A DNA stretch of 64,000 nt from Sphingomonas sp. 1F27F7B (GTDB taxonomy: Bacteria; Pseudomonadota; Alphaproteobacteria; Sphingomonadales; Sphingomonadaceae). The notes beneath the pieces were generated by a model. The model had not been told where the DNA came from and made no database searches. It saw only the letters and a list, made by a program, of their open reading frames with translations. Below, piece by piece: positions 7,946-16,436 of the stretch. The DNA lies in assembly GCF_005503355.1 (NCBI RefSeq), contig NZ_SCMK01000001.1, forward strand, positions 62,001-126,000. Reading direction: 5' to 3'. Position numbers and translations under genes: made by a program. Every line of letters starts with the position of its first letter. The first letter of the stretch is position 1.

Positions 7946-9247
7946 GTGCGTTTGTTTCGAGGTATCTTTTCCTCTTTGGCGGCGCAGGCGCTGCTGGCGG
8001 CGATCGTGCCGGGTGGCCTCATGGTGTTCGTGATGCACGAAAGCCAGCAGGCCGAGCTGGTCCAGCGCGACCGTGAGCGGCTCGATGCCTTCGTCCAGGT
8101 CGCGGCGGAAGCCGCGCGCGCGGGGCGCCCGCTGGATCAGGTTGCGCAGCTGCCGGGGCCGCTCGCCGGCCGCGTCCTGCTCGTGGACCCGCAGGGCCAC
8201 GCGATCGCCGGGCCGACCACCTCTCTGGCGCCGCGGGCCGAACGCCCCGTCCAGGTCGATGGCCGCACCGTGGCGACCGCGCGGATCGTCCGACCGCCGG
8301 AACTGTCCGACCAGGATCGGCGGGTGCTTGCCACCCAATATATCGGCGTGGCCGCGATTATCGTGGTGCTGTTCGTGCTGCTGCTGTTGATGGCCTATGT
8401 CTTCGCCCGGCGCTGGTCCAGGCCGCAGCTGCAGCTCTACCGGATGAGCCGCGACGTGGTGAACGGCGATCTTGACCTCTATTTCGACGAGGAAGGCCCG
8501 GCCGAAGTCGTGGCGACGATGCGCAATCTGCGCCGTATCGCCAGCCAGTTCAGCCGGTTGGAGACCGCGCGCCGTACCTGGCTCGTCTCGATCTCGGGCG
8601 AACTGAAGGGCCCGACCGAGAATATGGGCGAGCATTTCATCAAGCTGTGCGAAGTGCAGCCGCCGCTTCCGCCCGAGCTGATCGGCGCGATCGAGGAGGA
8701 TACCCGCCGGCTGATCCACATGGCCGAAGACCTGAACGCCGTTGCGCTCGCCGATCTCGGCCGCCTGCCCGTCACCTTCGCTTCGGTCGATCCGCGCGCG
8801 CTGATCCACAACGCCATCTATGCCGATCGCAAGCGCGCCGAGGCGCAGGGCGTGCGGCTGGAGACGAGCACGCTTCCCGAATATACGGTGATCGTGAAAT
8901 GGGACGGCGCACGCATCGAGCAGCTGTTCGGCGCGCTGATCGACAATTCGCTGCGCTACACGCCGCGCAACGGCCGGATCGTGCTGGGGCTGGAGAGCTC
9001 GCGCGACGCCTGGCGGCTCATCATCGACGACAATGCGCCCGGCGTGGACGTGATGCTCGCCCAGCGCCTGTTCGAGCCCTTCTACCGCAGTTCGGACCGC
9101 GCCGACGAATCGGCGGCCTCCGGCCTGGGCCTGGCGACCGCCCGGGCGATCGTGGAAGCGCATCACGGACGGATCGAAGCAAGCCGCTCGCCGATCGGCG
9201 GCCTGCGGGTGACCGTGATCCTGCCGGGCAATCCGCCAACGGCCTGA
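7946..9247 (+). CDS. Histidine-kinase-like membrane protein lacking the phosphoacceptor His
   Basis: This 433-residue protein begins at a GTG preceded by GGGAGGTTC. It has TM1 (residues 10-30), a periplasmic domain (31-130), TM2 (132-153) and a HAMP-like segment (154-200). The DHp region reads SISGELKGPTEN where the family has S-H-E-L-R-T-P, so Gly218 replaces the His. The ATPase domain keeps an N box (IDNSLRYTPRN), DDNAPGVD, FEPFYRSS and SGLGLATARAIVEAHHG. It therefore probably binds ATP but cannot autophosphorylate in the usual way. No response regulator is adjacent. It may act as a phosphatase or allosteric partner, or be decaying; the open frame argues against simple decay. Confidence 0.85.
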   Translation: MRLFRGIFSSLAAQALLAAIVPGGLMVFVMHESQQAELVQRDRERLDAFVQVAAEAARAGRPLDQVAQLPGPLAGRVLLVDPQGHAIAGPTTSLAPRAERPVQVDGRTVATARIVRPPELSDQDRRVLATQYIGVAAIIVVLFVLLLLMAYVFARRWSRPQLQLYRMSRDVVNGDLDLYFDEEGPAEVVATMRNLRRIASQFSRLETARRTWLVSISGELKGPTENMGEHFIKLCEVQPPLPPELIGAIEEDTRRLIHMAEDLNAVALADLGRLPVTFASVDPRALIHNAIYADRKRAEAQGVRLETSTLPEYTVIVKWDGARIEQLFGALIDNSLRYTPRNGRIVLGLESSRDAWRLIIDDNAPGVDVMLAQRLFEPFYRSSDRADESAASGLGLATARAIVEAHHGRIEASRSPIGGLRVTVILPGNPPTA

Positions 9248-9325
9248 GGCCCCGCAAACCTCGACCTCGCCCTGCGCCAGCGCCGGGCGGGGTCTTCGCC
9301 CTGCAGACACCGGGGCCCGAAACAT

Positions 9326-9362
9326 AAAAACCCCGCTAAGCCACTGGCCTAGCGGGGTTTTT
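9326..9362. terminator. Strong bidirectional intrinsic terminator (probably of tRNA-Arg)
   Basis: AAAAA then CCCCGCTAAGCC, a short loop and GGCCTAGCGGGG then TTTTT form a stem (9331-9357) with U-runs on both strands. On the minus strand it directly follows GCGCCATT, the 3' end expected for tRNA-Arg before the ICE inserted. It also terminates the kinase-like gene on the plus strand. Confidence 0.9.
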
Positions 9363-9370
9363 AATGGCGC
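9363..9370. other. Left ICE junction (attL core)
   Basis: AATGGCGC here is identical to 55447-55454, the 3' end of tRNA-Arg at the other ICE end. To the left is the displaced tRNA terminator; to the right is ICE sequence. The exact 2-base crossover cannot be set by reading alone. Confidence 0.65.
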
Positions 9371-9426
9371 CCCGCACCGGATAAACATAACGAATATATC
9401 TCGCCGTTTGCCCTACTATAGCGCCG

Positions 9427-10431
9427 TCACTCCACGTCAGCTGATGCAGCGTGTCGCCGTGCGCCGCCGATAGTAGTGCGAAGAGCGTCAGCCGGGCTAC
9501 CCGTCGGCGTCACGAGGCCGCGTGCCTGCAACCACCAGATCAGTTCATCGAACCAGTGGTCGCTTGTCGTGCCCTGAGGACGCAGATCGAACCCGTGCCC
9601 GCCGCGCTCGTACAGATGCAGCTCTGCGGCTGCTCCGGCTCGTCGCCAAGCCGAATAGAGCAATATGGGATCGTTCGGCTGATACTCATCGTCGGCAGCG
9701 CCGGCGATGAACGCCGGGGGCGCATCTGCTGGGACAGGGGTGCGCAAACCGCCATAGATCAGCCCGACGAAGTCAGGGCGCGACGGCTTCGCGCCGATCG
9801 CTAGATCGGCCGCGAGATAGGCCCCCGCCGAGAAACCGATCACGCCGACCTTGTGCGGATCGATGCCCCATTCGGCGGCGCGTTGGCGCACGATGGCTAC
9901 CCCGCGCGCGCCGTCTTCGATCGCATGGGGTTCGCCTGCGAACGCCGGCATCTCGACGGGCTCGCCGCCTTTCGCCCGCGCCATGACCATGTCCATCTCG
10001 CGCATATGGGCATCGGGCATCCGCATCGGGCCGTCGCCGCTCCGGATCGTCCGGTATTTGAGAACGAACGCGGTGAAGCCGTGACGGGCCAGCGCTTGCG
10101 CTATTTCCGTTCCGCCGCGCGTATAGCCCAGCGCCACGAATCCGCCCCCTGGCGCGACGATGACGGCAGTGCCGTTCGCCTGCCCCGGCGCTGGCCGGAA
10201 CAGTTCCAATGCTGGTTCGCTGACATCATAGATCAGCGTTTCGCCGTCCGGTTGCGTGTCCCGAGCTTCGGGCACGCCCAGCGCCGGAATGCTACCCTTG
10301 GGATAGAGCGGGATCACCGCTCCCCTTGCGCCCACCATCGTCCAGCCCGGCTGATAGTAGTGGTCCGCGCTCGGCTCCACGATGGCAAGGTGGATGCCGC
10401 GGCGGCGCTTAAGGATGCGGGGCCAGGACAT
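9427..10431 (-). CDS. Alpha/beta hydrolase (esterase-like) with a replaced N-terminus
   Basis: From IPLYPKGSIPALG onward the protein is an alpha/beta hydrolase of the acetyl-esterase type. It has VIVAPGGGF (oxyanion region), GFSAGAYLAADLA (nucleophile Ser), an acidic residue in AADDEYQPND and a His in YERGGHGFDLR. Relatives are normally exported, but no signal peptide exists here. The preceding residues (HLAIVEPSADHYYQPGW) belong to an FAD-dependent oxidoreductase, so the 5' end is a recombination joint. The ATG used here is 10431; an ATG at 10338 would give 303 residues with less foreign sequence. Whether it is expressed is uncertain, because the natural start and export signal are lost. Confidence 0.7.
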   Translation of the reverse strand: MSWPRILKRRRGIHLAIVEPSADHYYQPGWTMVGARGAVIPLYPKGSIPALGVPEARDTQPDGETLIYDVSEPALELFRPAPGQANGTAVIVAPGGGFVALGYTRGGTEIAQALARHGFTAFVLKYRTIRSGDGPMRMPDAHMREMDMVMARAKGGEPVEMPAFAGEPHAIEDGARGVAIVRQRAAEWGIDPHKVGVIGFSAGAYLAADLAIGAKPSRPDFVGLIYGGLRTPVPADAPPAFIAGAADDEYQPNDPILLYSAWRRAGAAAELHLYERGGHGFDLRPQGTTSDHWFDELIWWLQARGLVTPTGSPADALRTTIGGARRHAASADVE

Positions 10432-10730
10432 AGCCCGCCCACGCCCCAGCCCATGCCGAACAGGATCGCTCCAAGCGCAAGCTTTCCGTTCAACTCGCGC
10501 GTCTCGGGCAGATTGAAGGCAGCGTCGGCCAAAGGGCGTTCCAGACGTCGCTGGATTATCCATGCGATCGCCATCGGAATGATCGCGCCACCCATGACGA
10601 ATGCCAGCGTCGGGTCCCAGCGTCCGAACAGGTCTAGGAAGCTATGAACGCGCGCCGGATCGGCCATACCTGAGATGGCAAGCCCGGCACCGAACAGCAT
10701 GCCCGAGATCAAGGCCAGGATCGCCTTCAT
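10314..10730 (-). pseudogene. YeeE/YedE (DUF6691-type) sulfur transporter, C-terminally truncated
   Basis: The ATG at 10730 begins [20 protein letters not shown], and the protein continues as a YeeE-family membrane protein through FGMGWGVGGLCPGPA (about residue 105, near 10416). After that the frame runs into unrelated sequence (SLSAAAASTLPSW to the stop at 10314) that overlaps the SQR fragment and hydrolase in another frame. The final membrane segments are missing. The start overlaps the stop of the upstream YeeE remnant (ATGA), preserving the original operon arrangement. Confidence 0.75.
10332..10428 (-). pseudogene. Fragment of a sulfide:quinone oxidoreductase-like FAD protein
   Basis: In the hydrolase frame the segment RILKRRRGIHLAIVEPSADH followed by YYQPGWTMVGA is the signature near the N-terminus of SQR-like FAD oxidoreductases (VEPS..HYYQPGWT.VGAG). 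Only about 31 residues remain. YeeE-type genes and SQR often share sulfur-detoxification operons, which fits the truncated YeeE genes next to it. It is a deletion scar. Confidence 0.7.
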
Positions 10731-11044
10731 GCGACCCAACCGGCCAAACGCATGATGGCGACCGTGGCAAAGCCGCTGGCCATGAAAAGAGCAGTCGCAA
10801 GCACAGAGCGCAGCGACAGGCGCGAGACCCCGCAGACGCCGTGACCGCTGGTGCAACCCGAACCGAGACGCGTGCCGAAGCCGACCAGAAGACCAGCGAC
10901 CACGAGCAGGCTGGGTCCGGGAAAGCTGGCGTCGATAGCCCCCCGCAGCGAAACGATCAGCGCGCCGAGCGGCAGGCCGAGGATGAACGCGGTCGCGATT
11001 CCACGCGGCGCGCCGTTGTCGGCTAGTCCGATGGCACGCGCCCC
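10727..11044 (-). pseudogene. YeeE family protein, N-terminally truncated
   Basis: Translation upstream of the 10727 stop gives an open stretch of 105 residues including [34 protein letters not shown] and [20 protein letters not shown], the C-terminal half of a YeeE-type thiosulfate/sulfur transporter with its conserved Cys motif. The frame is blocked by TAA at 11045-11047 and contains no usable start codon. The 5' part has been replaced by the tail of the VTT gene, which overlaps it in another frame. Confidence 0.75.
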
Positions 11045-11466
11045 TTAGCGGTCGCCGCGTAGATCGAATAGGAGACGAGGCGGCCTGCGAAAAACGCGGC
11101 AGTGAAGTGAAGAAGGCGTACCTTTGCCAGTCCCGCCGCGGCAAACAATTGCGCTGATGGCAAGGGCGACAGAGCAAACAAACCAAGCCCGAGGATCATA
11201 TTGCGCGGCCGCGCTTCTAGCGCTTCGCGCGCAGCGCCGAGATTGCGCTTCTGTTTTTCCGGTAGGCGGCCGCCGAGAAACCGGAAGCTATGGGCGAGCA
11301 ACAGCCGCCCCAAGGCGGCGGCAAGCGCGCTAACGATGACGATCGATGCGATCGGCAGCTCACTGTTTAGACCATAGAAGACGATGATCGACCAGGTGGG
11401 TGGTCCGAAGGCAGGCAGGAGGTTGATGCCCAAAACGATCAGGAACAAGAGGAGGAAGGAAGTCAT
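11023..11466 (-). pseudogene. VTT/DedA-like small membrane protein, probably C-terminally truncated
   Basis: From ATG 11466 the protein starts MTSFLLLFLIVLGINLLPAF and continues GPPTWSIIVFYGL, with several hydrophobic segments and FALSPLPSAQLFAAAGLAKV. This resembles the VTT/YqaA-like (SNARE-associated, DedA-related) family. It ends abruptly after [20 protein letters not shown], where relatives continue with further membrane sequence. The stop falls within the YeeE remnant, so the 3' end looks deleted. Upstream codons to 11634 in the same frame are non-conserved. Confidence 0.6.
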
Positions 11467-11571
11467 GATCCGGCTAGAATTGGCAATCCCCGCCAATTCA
11501 AGCTCCGATGCTGACCGACAAGAAGTCGGCTTACATCCCGAATGTTGCCCACATGATTGAACGATACGGCT

Positions 11572-11588
11572 CGTCAGGGTTCCGTCAG
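11572..11588 (+). promoter_or_regulatory. CGTCAG-N5-CGTCAG box 1
   Basis: CGTCAGGGTTCCGTCAG carries two direct hexamers 11 bases apart, the spacing of OmpR-family response-regulator dimers. It matches boxes at 15613, 16381 and 18917. Downstream lies a near copy of the VIT gene leader, then katG 265 bases on, so it may contribute to katG expression. Confidence 0.65.
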
Positions 11589-11626
11589 GAAAGTTTGGAA
11601 TCCCCATGCCGCCTTGTGAGGACATG

Positions 11627-11665
11627 ATGAGCAAACTGCGATCCCATCATAGGTCCGTCGAAACC
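11627..11665 (+). pseudogene. 5' remnant of a second VIT-type gene
   Basis: GAGGACATGATGAGCAAACT here parallels GAGGACATTATGAGCAGATT at the intact VIT gene (15668). The encoded starts are MSKLRSHH versus MSRLRTHP. Similarity runs from the CGTCAG box through the first eight or so codons and then stops, suggesting an old duplication or a recombination joint. The rest of 11467-11852 holds no convincing gene. Confidence 0.45.
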
Positions 11666-11772
11666 CGCCGATCGCGCGGCGCTGACCGCCTACCTGAAAT
11701 CCCCGGCCCAATGAACGGTCGCGTCATCCCCTCCCCTAATTCCGATTTTGTATGGCGGCGCCTGCTGTCGTG

Positions 11773-11799
11773 CGGCACGGGCGGCACGGGCGGCACGGG
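11773..11799. repeat. Three tandem copies of a 9-bp unit
   Basis: CGGCACGGG is repeated three times without gaps, about 55 bases upstream of the katG start. It lies in the untranslated region; copy number could vary by slippage. Confidence 0.8.
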
Positions 11800-11852
11800 C
11801 GGCCCAACCGTCCACGGGACTCCCACTTCTTCAACCACAACAGGAGGACATA

Positions 11853-14054
11853 ATGCGTAGGACAACAATATCTTTATTGGCGATAGCCGTCATGGCGATC
11901 TCGCCGGCCGCCTTCGCCCAAAGCGCGGCACCGACGGCCAAGGAATGGTATCCCAAAAGCCTCGATCTGAGGTCGTTGCGTCAGCACGAAGCGCAATCCA
12001 ATCCCTATGGTGCGGACTATGACTATGCGAAGGAATTCGCCTCGCTTGATCTCGATGCGGTCAAAGCCGACATCCGCAAGGTTTTGACCACTTCGCAGCC
12101 GTGGTGGCCTGCGGATTATGGGCATTATGGCCCCTTCTTCATCCGCATGGCCTGGCATGGTGCGGGCACCTATCGCACCGGGGACGGCCGCGGCGGCGCC
12201 GGTGGTGGCGAGCAGCGTTTCGAGCCGCTGAATAGCTGGCCCGACAATGTGAGCCTCGACAAGGCGCGCCGGCTAATCTGGCCGATCAAGCAGAAATATG
12301 GCCGCAAGCTCTCCTGGGGCGACCTGATGGTTCTGACCGGCAACGTCGCCCTAGAGGATATGGGCTTCAAGACCATCGGCTTCGCGGGCGGCCGCGTCGA
12401 TGCCTGGCAGCCGGACCTCGTCTTCTGGGGACCGGAAACCAAGATGATGATGGACGAACGGCGGGACGAGAAGGGTAATCTTCGCGGACCGCTGGCAGCG
12501 ACACAGATGGGTCTTATCTACGTCAATCCCGAAGGTCCGAGCGGTAATCCCGATCCGTTGGCGGCGGCGGCTGATATTCGCCGTGCCTTCGGAGCCATGG
12601 CAATGAGCGACGAGGAAACCGCCGCGCTGATCGCTGGTGGCCATACCTTCGGCAAAGCGCATGGCGCGCATAAACCCGATGATTGCGTCGGCGGCGATCC
12701 CGGCGTCGCGCCGATCGAACAGCAGGGCCTCGGCTGGGCCAACAAATGCGGTAAGGGCAATGCGGAAGATACGGTCTCCAGCGGCCTGGAAGGCGCATGG
12801 TCGGCCAATCCGATCACCTTCACCACGCAGTATCTCGACAACCTCTACGGCTTCACCTGGGTGAAGACCAAGAGCCCCGCCGGCGCGGTGCAGTGGGTGC
12901 CCAGCGACCCGGCAGCGACGGCCCTGGTGCCCGACGCCCATGTCGCGGGCAAAACGCACGCGCCGATCATGTTCACCACCGACATCGCGATGCGGGAAGA
13001 TCCGGGCTTCCGGAAGATCACCTCGCGCTGGCGCGAGCATCCGGAAGAATTCGCCGTCGCCTTCGCTCGCGCCTGGTTCAAGCTGACCCACCGCGACGTC
13101 GGGCCGCAGACCCGCTATCTCGGAAAGGACGTCCCGAACCAGACCTTCGTCTGGCAAGACCCGCTGCCCAAGGCTGACTATGCGATGATCGACAACAACG
13201 ACGTCGCGCAGCTCAAGGCCAAGATCGTCGCTTCCGGCCTCTCCACCGGCGAACTGGTGCGTGCGGCTTGGGCCTCGGCCTCGACCTACCGGGACACAGA
13301 TGGCCGCGGTGGCGCCAATGGCGCTCGCGTCGGCCTCGACCCGCAACGCAATTGGGTGGTCAACGATCCGGCAGAGCTGAAGAAGGTGCTGGCGGCTTAC
13401 ACGCGCATCCAGGCGGACTTCATCAAGGGCCGCAAGGACGGTAAGCAAGTGTCGCTGGCTGATCTCATCGTGCTGGGCGGGAACACCGCTGTCGAGCAGG
13501 CGGCGGATCGGGCAGGACAGCGGGTTTCGGTCCCCTTCACGCCGGGCCGGGTCGATGCATTGCAGACACAGACCGACGTTGCCTCCTTCGCCTTCCTCGA
13601 ACCGAAGGCCGATGGATTCCGCAACTACTATTCGGCTAGGGCCGATCTCGGCCCGGCTGAATCGCTGGTCGACAAGGCCGATAGCCTTGGCCTGACGGTC
13701 GCCGAAATGACGGTGCTCGTCGGTGGTATGCGCTCGCTCGGCGCCAATGCCGGAAACACTCGACATGGTGTCTTCACCGCTCGCCCCGGCAACCTGTCCA
13801 ACGACTTCTTTGTCAACCTGCTGTCGATGAACACGGTCTGGGTGAAGTCGGTCGGCTCGCCGGGGCTCTACGAAGGCAAGGACCGCGCGTCCGGCGCCGC
13901 GAAGTGGACGGCCACCCCGGTGGATCTCGTGTTCGGCTCCAATTCAGAGCTGCGCGCGGTGTCCGAAGTCTATGCCTCGGACGATGCGAAGCAGAAGTTT
14001 GTGGACGACTTCGTGCGGGCCTGGACCAAGGTCATGAACGCCGACCGTAGTTAG
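11853..14054 (+). CDS. katG: Catalase-peroxidase with signal peptide (exported KatG)
   Basis: This 733-residue bifunctional haem catalase-peroxidase removes H2O2 and oxidises peroxidatic substrates. The chosen ATG (11853) has AGGAGG seven bases ahead. It begins with a signal peptide ([17 protein letters not shown], cleavage after AFA), so the enzyme is probably periplasmic, whereas most KatG proteins are cytoplasmic. Distal residues Arg98, Trp101 and His102 lie in [12 protein letters not shown]. The covalent adduct residues Trp101, Tyr223 (LIYVNPEG) and Met249 are all present, as is proximal His264 ([10 protein letters not shown]). The duplicated C-terminal domain is complete. The metal-efflux and stress cargo around it suggests a role against oxidant stress at the cell envelope. 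Confidence 0.95.
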   Translation: MRRTTISLLAIAVMAISPAAFAQSAAPTAKEWYPKSLDLRSLRQHEAQSNPYGADYDYAKEFASLDLDAVKADIRKVLTTSQPWWPADYGHYGPFFIRMAWHGAGTYRTGDGRGGAGGGEQRFEPLNSWPDNVSLDKARRLIWPIKQKYGRKLSWGDLMVLTGNVALEDMGFKTIGFAGGRVDAWQPDLVFWGPETKMMMDERRDEKGNLRGPLAATQMGLIYVNPEGPSGNPDPLAAAADIRRAFGAMAMSDEETAALIAGGHTFGKAHGAHKPDDCVGGDPGVAPIEQQGLGWANKCGKGNAEDTVSSGLEGAWSANPITFTTQYLDNLYGFTWVKTKSPAGAVQWVPSDPAATALVPDAHVAGKTHAPIMFTTDIAMREDPGFRKITSRWREHPEEFAVAFARAWFKLTHRDVGPQTRYLGKDVPNQTFVWQDPLPKADYAMIDNNDVAQLKAKIVASGLSTGELVRAAWASASTYRDTDGRGGANGARVGLDPQRNWVVNDPAELKKVLAAYTRIQADFIKGRKDGKQVSLADLIVLGGNTAVEQAADRAGQRVSVPFTPGRVDALQTQTDVASFAFLEPKADGFRNYYSARADLGPAESLVDKADSLGLTVAEMTVLVGGMRSLGANAGNTRHGVFTARPGNLSNDFFVNLLSMNTVWVKSVGSPGLYEGKDRASGAAKWTATPVDLVFGSNSELRAVSEVYASDDAKQKFVDDFVRAWTKVMNADRS

Positions 14055-14233
14055 GCGACCTTCTAGCTATTGGTTGGACGTGGAGCGGCGGCGTTGCCCC
14101 CTGGCGCCGCCGCTCCCGATCCTCCCGTGGCCAGCCGCCACCGAGTGGTCCGAGTTGATTGTCAGTGCATCGTGGCGAGGGGTTTTGAAGTGCTTGCCTC
14201 TAGCTCGGCGCGTAGGAGCACAGAACCCTGTCC

Positions 14234-15469
14234 ATGGACGACGTCGGCCTCATTCACCACCTCCCGGTTGCGCTGGGCATCGGCCTGTTGATCGGAGCGG
14301 AGCGCGAGCGGCGCAAGGTCCACCGTCCGGCCGCAGCGGGGCTGCGCACCTTCACGATCGCTGCCTTACTGGGCTGTGGTGCAGCTCTGATGCCGCAGCA
14401 GTGGATGATCGCGATCGTGATGCTGTGCATGACCGCGCTGGCCCTGCTGAGCAGTTGGCGCAGGCGCAATACAACCGACCCCGGCATCACCACGGAAGTT
14501 AGCCTCGTCGCCACTACGCTGCTTGGGGCGCTTGCCGTAACTGCGCCGTTGCTGGCGGGGGCTCTTGCGGTGCTGATCGCGATCGTGCTGGCAGCCCGCG
14601 ATCCGCTCCATCGCTTCGTCGGACAGACGATCAGCGCGGACGAGATTGCGGATATCCTGCTGATCGCCGGCGCCACCCTGATCGTGCTGCCGATGTTGCC
14701 GGACCGGCAGATGGGGCCATTCGACGCGCTCAATCCGCATTCGATCTGGATGGTCGTTGTCATGATCCTCGGGATCAACGCGCTGGGCCAGGTGGCGACG
14801 CGGCTATTGGGTGCGCGCCTGGGGGTGCCCGCACTAGGCCTCATCTCGGGGCTCGTTTCCAGCTCGGCAACTATCGGGGCCATGGGTGCCTGGGTTCGCG
14901 CCAATCCCGCCTCCGCCGCGGCGGGTGCGGCAGCGGCGGTTCTATCGACCGTCGCCAATTATGCGCAGATGGCCGTGGTGATCGAGGCAACGGACCATCG
15001 TACCTTTCTTGCTACCATCCTGCCGGTGGGCGCAGCCGGACTGGCCGCACTTTTGTCGGGCGGATGGTTGACCCTCGCGGCCTGGCGCGAGGTTACGGCT
15101 GAACCGCCGAGAATGAGCAGGTCCTTCAATCTGCTGATGGCACTGACCTTTGCCGCCACGGTGGCGATCATGCTGATGTCCGCAGCGGCCCTCAGAGCCT
15201 GGTTCGGGGATGCTGGGCTTATCGCCGTAGCCGCGATCGGCGGGGTGCTGGACGTTCATGCCGCGGTGATTTCATTAGCGGCACAGGTCGCCGACGGCAC
15301 GATGGCCGCGCCGCAAGCCATCCTTCCTATCCTGACCGCCTGCACCACCAGTACCCTCGCCAAGATTTTCTTTTCCGCAACGGTGGGAACGCGCGCCTTT
15401 GCCGCCCGTGTCATTCCAGCCCAGTTACTGATCATCGGCGCGGCATGGCTGACGGTCTTTGTTGGCTGA
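14234..15469 (+). CDS. MgtC/SapB and DUF4010 membrane protein
   Basis: This 411-residue polytopic protein starts with an MgtC/SapB-type region (LPVALGIGLLIGAERERRKV and GLRTFTIAALLG) followed by DUF4010, with GLISGLVSSSATIGAMG, SRSFNLLMALTFAA and PILTACTTSTLAKIFFSATV. About twelve hydrophobic segments are visible. The family is linked to Mg2+ homeostasis and membrane energetics, but this fused form has no firm function. It has its own gap upstream (14055-14233) with no CGTCAG box. Confidence 0.85.
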   Translation: MDDVGLIHHLPVALGIGLLIGAERERRKVHRPAAAGLRTFTIAALLGCGAALMPQQWMIAIVMLCMTALALLSSWRRRNTTDPGITTEVSLVATTLLGALAVTAPLLAGALAVLIAIVLAARDPLHRFVGQTISADEIADILLIAGATLIVLPMLPDRQMGPFDALNPHSIWMVVVMILGINALGQVATRLLGARLGVPALGLISGLVSSSATIGAMGAWVRANPASAAAGAAAAVLSTVANYAQMAVVIEATDHRTFLATILPVGAAGLAALLSGGWLTLAAWREVTAEPPRMSRSFNLLMALTFAATVAIMLMSAAALRAWFGDAGLIAVAAIGGVLDVHAAVISLAAQVADGTMAAPQAILPILTACTTSTLAKIFFSATVGTRAFAARVIPAQLLIIGAAWLTVFVG

Positions 15470-15612
15470 CACAATGCACCACGTCGGAGGGGTTGGTCCA
15501 TGCGCGCGCACTTCCCAGCGCCAGTCAAACGAGAGCCGCGGCCCCGGTGAGATGGCGGCCAGGGCTGCCGCGCCGGCGGTCTATATCATCCATGCCAGTG
15601 CGCGATGCCGGC

Positions 15613-15629
15613 CGTCAGGGTTTCGTCAG
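15613..15629 (+). promoter_or_regulatory. CGTCAG-N5-CGTCAG box 2 (VIT gene)
   Basis: CGTCAGGGTTTCGTCAG with hexamers 11 bases apart lies 39 bases before the VIT start. A possible -10 (TATGCT) sits about 20 bases after the box, so the box overlaps the -35 position, as expected for activation by an OmpR-type regulator. Confidence 0.7.
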
Positions 15630-15667
15630 AAAAGGCTGACAACCACCCTATGCTTTGCGAGGACATT

Positions 15668-16369
15668 ATGAGCAGATTGCGAACCCATCCTGAGCGTCAT
15701 GCGGTGTCACGCATCGGTTGGTTGCGTGCCGCTGTACTCGGCGCCAACGACGGGATCGTGTCGACGGCCAGCCTGATCGTCGGCGTTGCCGCTTCAGGCG
15801 CCGAAAAGTCGGGGATATTGGTGGCTGGCGCAGCAGCGCTGGTCGCAGGCGCGATGTCCATGGCCGCCGGGGAATATGTGTCGGTGAGTTCGCAGGCCGA
15901 TACGGAGAAAGCCGATCTCGCCCGAGAAGGCGGCGAGTTGGCCGGTCAACCAGACCTTGAGCGCAATGAACTGGCCGAGATTTACGTGGCGCGCGGGCTC
16001 GACAAGGACTTGGCGCTTCGCGTCGCTGATCAGCTTATGGCCAGCGACGCGCTGGGCGCCCATGCGCGCGATGAACTTGGCATTTCCGAAGTCGTGACCG
16101 CCCGTCCACTCCAGGCGGCGCTCACCTCCGCGGCGACCTTCAGTACAGGCGCGCTCATGCCGCTGGCACTGGTCGCTGTCGCGCCGCGCGCCAGTCTCGT
16201 GCCGATCGAGATCGCCGCGACATTGCTGTTCCTCATACTGCTCGGTACGCTCGGCGCATGGGCCGGTGGCGCGCAGCCGGTGCGCTCGGTCTTGCGGGTG
16301 ACATTCTGGGGGGCGCTCGCCATGGCGGCAACAGCAGGGATCGGGCGGCTGTTCGGGACGGTCGTATAG
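15668..16369 (+). CDS. VIT1/CCC1 family iron/manganese transporter
   Basis: This 233-residue membrane protein belongs to the VIT/CCC1 family, which moves Fe2+ or Mn2+ across membranes. The first segment carries WLRAAVLGANDGIVSTASLI, diagnostic of the family, followed by AGAMSMAAGEYVSVSSQADT and the acidic loop LEREGGEL-like region with PDLERNELAEIY. Three further hydrophobic segments follow. The ATG at 15668 is preceded by GCGAGGA and gives the normal family length; the frame is open to 15605 but that part overlaps the regulator box. It is probably controlled by the adjacent two-component system. Confidence 0.88.
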   Translation: MSRLRTHPERHAVSRIGWLRAAVLGANDGIVSTASLIVGVAASGAEKSGILVAGAAALVAGAMSMAAGEYVSVSSQADTEKADLAREGGELAGQPDLERNELAEIYVARGLDKDLALRVADQLMASDALGAHARDELGISEVVTARPLQAALTSAATFSTGALMPLALVAVAPRASLVPIEIAATLLFLILLGTLGAWAGGAQPVRSVLRVTFWGALAMAATAGIGRLFGTVV

Positions 16370-16380
16370 CCCCTCGTTCT

Positions 16381-16397
16381 CGTCAGGATTCGGTCAG
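16381..16397 (+). promoter_or_regulatory. CGTCAG-type box 3 (cytochrome b561 and TCS)
   Basis: CGTCAGGATTCGGTCAG has one mismatch in the second hexamer, 11 bases from the first. It lies 12 bases after the VIT stop and 40 bases before the cytochrome gene, with TAGCCC as a possible -10. Because the regulator genes follow the cytochrome, it may give autoregulation. Confidence 0.65.
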
Positions 16398-16411
16398 ACA
16401 ATCTGCCTAGC

Positions 16412-16427
16412 CCTTCCTTCGGGAAGG
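16412..16427 (+). promoter_or_regulatory. UUCG hairpin covering the cytochrome Shine-Dalgarno
   Basis: CCTTCC-TTCG-GGAAGG is a perfect 6-bp stem with a C(UUCG)G tetraloop. Its 3' arm is the purine-rich ribosome-binding site (GGAAGGAAG) just before ATG 16437, so it could limit translation. Confidence 0.6.
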
Positions 16428-16436
16428 AAGAATTGT

